From contig CAKVIM010000009.1 in assembly GCA_934754775.1 (NCBI GenBank), positions 5,745 to 69,744 on the forward strand: 64,000 bases of DNA, written 5' to 3'. Below, one piece after another: positions 61,678-64,000 of this stretch (within the stretch, counting starts at the first letter, position 1; the number at the start of each line of letters is the position of its first letter). A program made the position numbers and the translations under genes. Source of the stretch: an uncultured Candidatus Melainabacteria bacterium. GTDB taxonomy: Bacteria; Cyanobacteriota; Vampirovibrionia; Gastranaerophilales; Gastranaerophilaceae. The notes beneath the pieces are model-generated. The model was not told where the DNA came from, made no database searches, and was given only the letters and a program-made list of their open reading frames with translations.

Positions 61678-61947
61678 TTATTTATCTTCTTCCTTTGCTA
61701 ATTTAATAATTTCTCTGCGTGTATAATACTTAGTTTCTCCATTGAGAAATACAAAGTAAAATATGTTCTTATTGTCTTTCATCCTGCCATAATCGTTTAA
61801 GTATGCTTGATTGCGCAATCTGTCAAAGAATTTTTGAGCCAAAACATTTCGGAATAGATTTTTGCCTGTTAAAGGTAAACCCTCACATGTTACATGATAC
61901 TCAATTCCTCCACTACTTTGCGAAATTCTTCCTTCATATTTCAACAT
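61678..61947 (-). CDS. Hypothetical accessory protein
   Basis: 89 residues, ATG 61947. Pattern LKYEGRISQSSGGIEYHVTC then LAQKFFDRLRNQAYLNDYGR and ETKYYTRREIIKLAKEED. Behind leader repeat type 1, copy 2. Small mixed alpha/beta protein; family not recognised. Confidence 0.5.
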   Translation of the reverse strand: MLKYEGRISQSSGGIEYHVTCEGLPLTGKNLFRNVLAQKFFDRLRNQAYLNDYGRMKDNKNIFYFVFLNGETKYYTRREIIKLAKEEDK

Positions 61948-61954
61948 ATCAAAT

Positions 61955-61982
61955 GACTTAACCGTGATGTCGAGGGCTAAAT
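61955..61982 (-). repeat. Leader repeat type 1, copy 2
   Basis: Minus strand TTTAGCCCTCGACATCACGG then TTAAGTC, 8 bp upstream of ATG 61947. Nearly identical to copy 1. Confidence 0.7.
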
Positions 61983-61987
61983 GGTTT

Positions 61988-62275
61988 TTATTTATCGACC
62001 AAAATCGCGAATGATAAACGGTCGTTAATCTTCACACTGTAGGTATCTTTATCTTTGCGCCATTGCTTACTATCAATCACAGGAAGCAAGCCTGTAACCT
62101 CTTGGCATACACTGTTAATTTCCTGCATCCGTAAAGATTCCCCCTTTTCGGCATCGTGTAATTCACGTTTCAAAATGGTCTTACGTATATATCCGTCGCC
62201 AAATACAGACACTCCGTCATGGTTGAGAAATCCGCTAAATGCTTTACTTATAAGTCTTATTTCAATCTTCTTCAT
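61988..62275 (-). CDS. Hypothetical accessory protein
   Basis: 95 residues, ATG 62275. KIEIRLISKAFSGFLNHDGV, then KTILKRELHDAEKGESLRMQ, ending NDRLSFAILVDK. Behind leader repeat type 1, copy 3. Function unknown. Confidence 0.5.
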   Translation of the reverse strand: MKKIEIRLISKAFSGFLNHDGVSVFGDGYIRKTILKRELHDAEKGESLRMQEINSVCQEVTGLLPVIDSKQWRKDKDTYSVKINDRLSFAILVDK

Positions 62276-62284
62276 AGTTTTTTC

Positions 62285-62312
62285 GCTTAACCGTGATGCG
62301 TAGGGCTGAAAT
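62285..62312 (-). repeat. Leader repeat type 1, copy 3 (diverged)
   Basis: Minus strand TTTCAGCCCTACGCATCACG then GTTAAGC, about 9 bp upstream of ATG 62275. Differs from copies 1 and 2 at a few positions around CTCGACATC. Confidence 0.6.
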
Positions 62313-62334
62313 TGTTGTTAATAGTCAATAATAA

Positions 62335-62961
62335 TTAGTCCTCTTCTTCACTGAACCATTCGTATATCTTCATCTTATCAACGATATTGTCTATAGACTC
62401 CGCTATAAAACCCTTGTCTTCCAGCAGGTCGCGCACCTCGTCCTCCTCGTCTTCTGTGTACATATCGAAGCTGTCGCGCATTAAGGTTGTGCAGCCTTCC
62501 TGAGTGAACACCTCCATATTAGATTGATACACCTTTATATTGGTTGCCAACAGCTTGCCGAGCGCGCTGCAAACGTATGCCAATACAGGCTTCTCTACAT
62601 ATCCGCCACGCTCCGCAGCGTCGAAGATCATCTGATACTCGTCATCGTCACACTCCGAGAGATTGCGCACAATGTCAGTATCAAATTCGCCATCCCAATC
62701 GAGGATGCCCGTTTCACTCTCTATATTGTCGCGTCCTGACAGAATAATATTGCCGCCGCCATCCACCAGCTGCCACTCGCTATCAGGCAAAGGCTTGCCG
62801 TTTTCGTCCTCGCTGAAGACGAAGCAGTCGCCGAAGCAGTCCGACAAATCGTTTACTGTACCTACATAGGTCTTGTAACCTGCGTTGTTAAAACGTCCGC
62901 CACGTCCGACATGGAAACGAACCTTAATGTTCTGAGCTTCCTCTAAAATTGTAGTATCCAT
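62335..62961 (-). CDS. Very acidic accessory protein
   Basis: 208 residues, ATG 62961. Rich in Asp/Glu (ECDDDEYQMIFDAAERGGYV, YTEDEEDEVRDLLEDKGF) with a Gly-rich start (RFHVGRGGRFNNAGYKTYVG). The charge and its place in an accessory island fit a DNA-mimic or anti-restriction protein, but no family could be named. It has leader repeat type 2 and a TACCTTTG -7 box (plus 63031-63038). Confidence 0.5.
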   Translation of the reverse strand: MDTTILEEAQNIKVRFHVGRGGRFNNAGYKTYVGTVNDLSDCFGDCFVFSEDENGKPLPDSEWQLVDGGGNIILSGRDNIESETGILDWDGEFDTDIVRNLSECDDDEYQMIFDAAERGGYVEKPVLAYVCSALGKLLATNIKVYQSNMEVFTQEGCTTLMRDSFDMYTEDEEDEVRDLLEDKGFIAESIDNIVDKMKIYEWFSEEED

Positions 62962-62967
62962 AATCTT

Positions 62968-62992
62968 AATGCAGAATTACTGTTGCCACCAG
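62968..62992 (-). repeat. Leader repeat type 2, copy 2
   Basis: Minus strand CTGGTGGCAACAGTAATTCT just before ATG 62961; matches the leader of the 60782 gene in 17 of 20 bases. Confidence 0.6.
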
Positions 62993-63030
62993 TTTTTTAA
63001 GATTAATAAAGTTGTTTTAATTATCTGTTG

Positions 63031-63038
63031 CAAAGGTA
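63031..63038 (-). promoter_or_regulatory. -7 box for the 62961 gene
   Basis: Minus strand TACCTTTG at plus 63031-63038, fitting TAnnTTTG. Confidence 0.45.
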
Positions 63039-63039
63039 C

Positions 63040-63242
63040 AACAAATATTCTAAATTACCAAATAAAATAACTATAAAATTATTAAATATGATAACTTTTT
63101 TGTCTCATGGTGGAATGTGGCTTAAATTGCCACATCTCGCCACATTTTCCTTGTCTTGCATTGCGTCATGCTACCAATTCGCCATCCTTTTGCCTTAACT
63201 GATATATTGTTGAAACGATTTGATGTATTGTTACTTGTTTGT
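63040..63242. other. Gene-free stretch with inverted repeat
   Basis: Between the acidic protein promoter and the antirepressor-like gene. It holds ATGTGGC-TTAAATT-GCCACAT (near 63115-63135) and a further GCCACAT half-site, a likely operator. No gene. Confidence 0.45.
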
Positions 63243-63243
63243 T

Positions 63244-63277
63244 AATGCTCCTCCCTACATCAGGAGGGAGGAGCATT
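63244..63277 (-). terminator. GC-rich hairpin after antirepressor gene
   Basis: Perfect 13-bp stem (63244-63256 with 63265-63277), 8-nt loop. Only a weak T-run on the minus strand side, so termination strength is uncertain. Confidence 0.55.
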
Positions 63278-63285
63278 CTTTCTCT

Positions 63286-63921
63286 CTAATCTTTGAGAAA
63301 AAGGTTTCCGTCAAACTTCGCCATCGTCTCCAGATATACCATTTGGTTGGTGTAATAGCAGAGATTACGATAGGTAAAGAGCCAATTTTTATAATCTTTC
63401 CTTACTTTGTCGCTCTTATCAGAAAGATCAAAAAGCCTGTCCCAGCGATACATAAGCTCGTCGGTATAGTCAATCAACGGCTTGATGGTTGTCTCGAAGT
63501 CGCAGGGGTAAGAATAAACTGGAGGCTCGGGCTGCATCAGCTCACCGCTTGCCACCTTATGAAACACTTGACGGTAGACCTCGAACACGGGGCGAACCTT
63601 GCGGGCGATGAAGAACTCAAGGCAGGGGACGGAAAGCATGTAAATGTTTATTCGGCGTCCTCCTTGAGGTTTTCCGCATCCTTGCGTAAAACTATCAGGG
63701 TTTTCGCCATTTTGGGCTAAAACCTGATAATCAACGTTTTGCATAAACAAATCGTTAGATTTCAAAGCTCTCACCGCTTTTTCTTTTGCCGAATACACTA
63801 ACGGCCACACATCATCGAGATTCACGGGAAATTCCTCGCTGTCTCTCGACATTCTTAATACTTCCTCAAAGTACGCCTTTATCTCCTGGTCGGTACTCTG
63901 TTTTGTTAATTGTAGAATCAT
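63286..63921 (-). CDS. Antirepressor-like (AntA/KilA-type) protein
   Basis: 211 residues, ATG 63921. The centre, YQVLAQNGENPDSFTQGCGK then PCLEFFIARKVRPVFEVYRQ (about 65-120), is the core of phage AntA/Bro-like antirepressor or KilA-type proteins, in which a DNA-binding part ends with a conserved R-P-V-F-E-x-Y-R. The C-terminal half is helical (NWLFTYRNLCYYTNQMVYLE). It would act on the lysis-lysogeny switch. Its promoter side lies outside the window. Confidence 0.6.
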   Translation of the reverse strand: MILQLTKQSTDQEIKAYFEEVLRMSRDSEEFPVNLDDVWPLVYSAKEKAVRALKSNDLFMQNVDYQVLAQNGENPDSFTQGCGKPQGGRRINIYMLSVPCLEFFIARKVRPVFEVYRQVFHKVASGELMQPEPPVYSYPCDFETTIKPLIDYTDELMYRWDRLFDLSDKSDKVRKDYKNWLFTYRNLCYYTNQMVYLETMAKFDGNLFLKD

Positions 63922-64000
63922 ATCAATACTCTGTTAATTCTAACGTAATCGTTTGAAAATGAGGGAGTTAATTAACGTAATATAACTAATAAAATTTGGT

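Noticed and set aside
63220..63720. A 166-codon plus-strand frame opposite the antirepressor-like gene
   Set aside because: The minus frame carries the recognisable antirepressor core; the plus frame does not resemble any family.

Overview
The window looks like most of a temperate siphovirus of the Bacteroidota (Bacteroidales, Bacteroides/Prevotella-like) that is kept as a plasmid, i.e. a phage-plasmid. The host assignment rests on the many TAnnTTTG -7 promoter boxes, the AT-rich intergenic DNA, and on families typical of that phylum: an HU-like protein paired with a DUF4248 protein, a BT4734/VirE-N plus PriCT primase-like protein, DUF7666 and YopX proteins, and an SDDDD surface lipoprotein. 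No integrase was found. Instead there is a Rep_3-type initiator, a ParA ATPase with a small basic partner, and an origin with two opposed arrays of four 22-bp iterons. The left edge cuts a tail gene and the right edge shows no circular junction, so the element is incomplete here.

Layout. 1-23.6 kb (minus strand, read right to left): S49 protease with a nested scaffold, major capsid protein with an Ig-like C-terminal domain, probable tail tube, terminase subunits, an adenine methyltransferase-like protein, portal, connectors, and baseplate/tail-tip/fibre proteins. 23.7-27.4 kb: a hypothetical gene, ThyX, an 850-nt gene-free stretch rich in stems that I read as a large structured RNA, and the primase-like gene. 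27.4-28.8 kb: a small plus-strand gene, a three-copy 22-bp repeat array, a cluster of TGTCC half-sites and a putative small RNA. 28.8-36.5 kb: tape measure gene, two divergent plus-strand genes, and the holin region. 36.5-50.8 kb: an early minus-strand operon running from primase-helicase, SSB-like protein and sliding clamp through about 20 small accessory genes to a PAPS-reductase-like protein. 51-59 kb: divergent HTH regulator, a possible spanin, a lipoprotein, rep/ori/par, HU and DUF4248. 59-64 kb: small accessory genes, two groups of which share repeated 5' leaders, and an antirepressor-like protein.

Regulation. Late operons share a promoter that I could align by eye: TTTGTCC, exactly 25 nt, then TAnnTTTG (six exact cases, plus one with 23 nt). 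Several sit directly behind an intrinsic terminator. The two replication operons share a different signal: an identical 22-nt AT-rich box 23 nt upstream of TATCTTTG. Together these give a readable early/late programme. The most novel items are the candidate large RNA at 25.44-26.29 kb, the late promoter class, the Rep protein carrying a DnaA-domain-I-like C-terminus with its iteron origin, and the second set of paired 22-bp repeat arrays at 27.94 and 58.92 kb.
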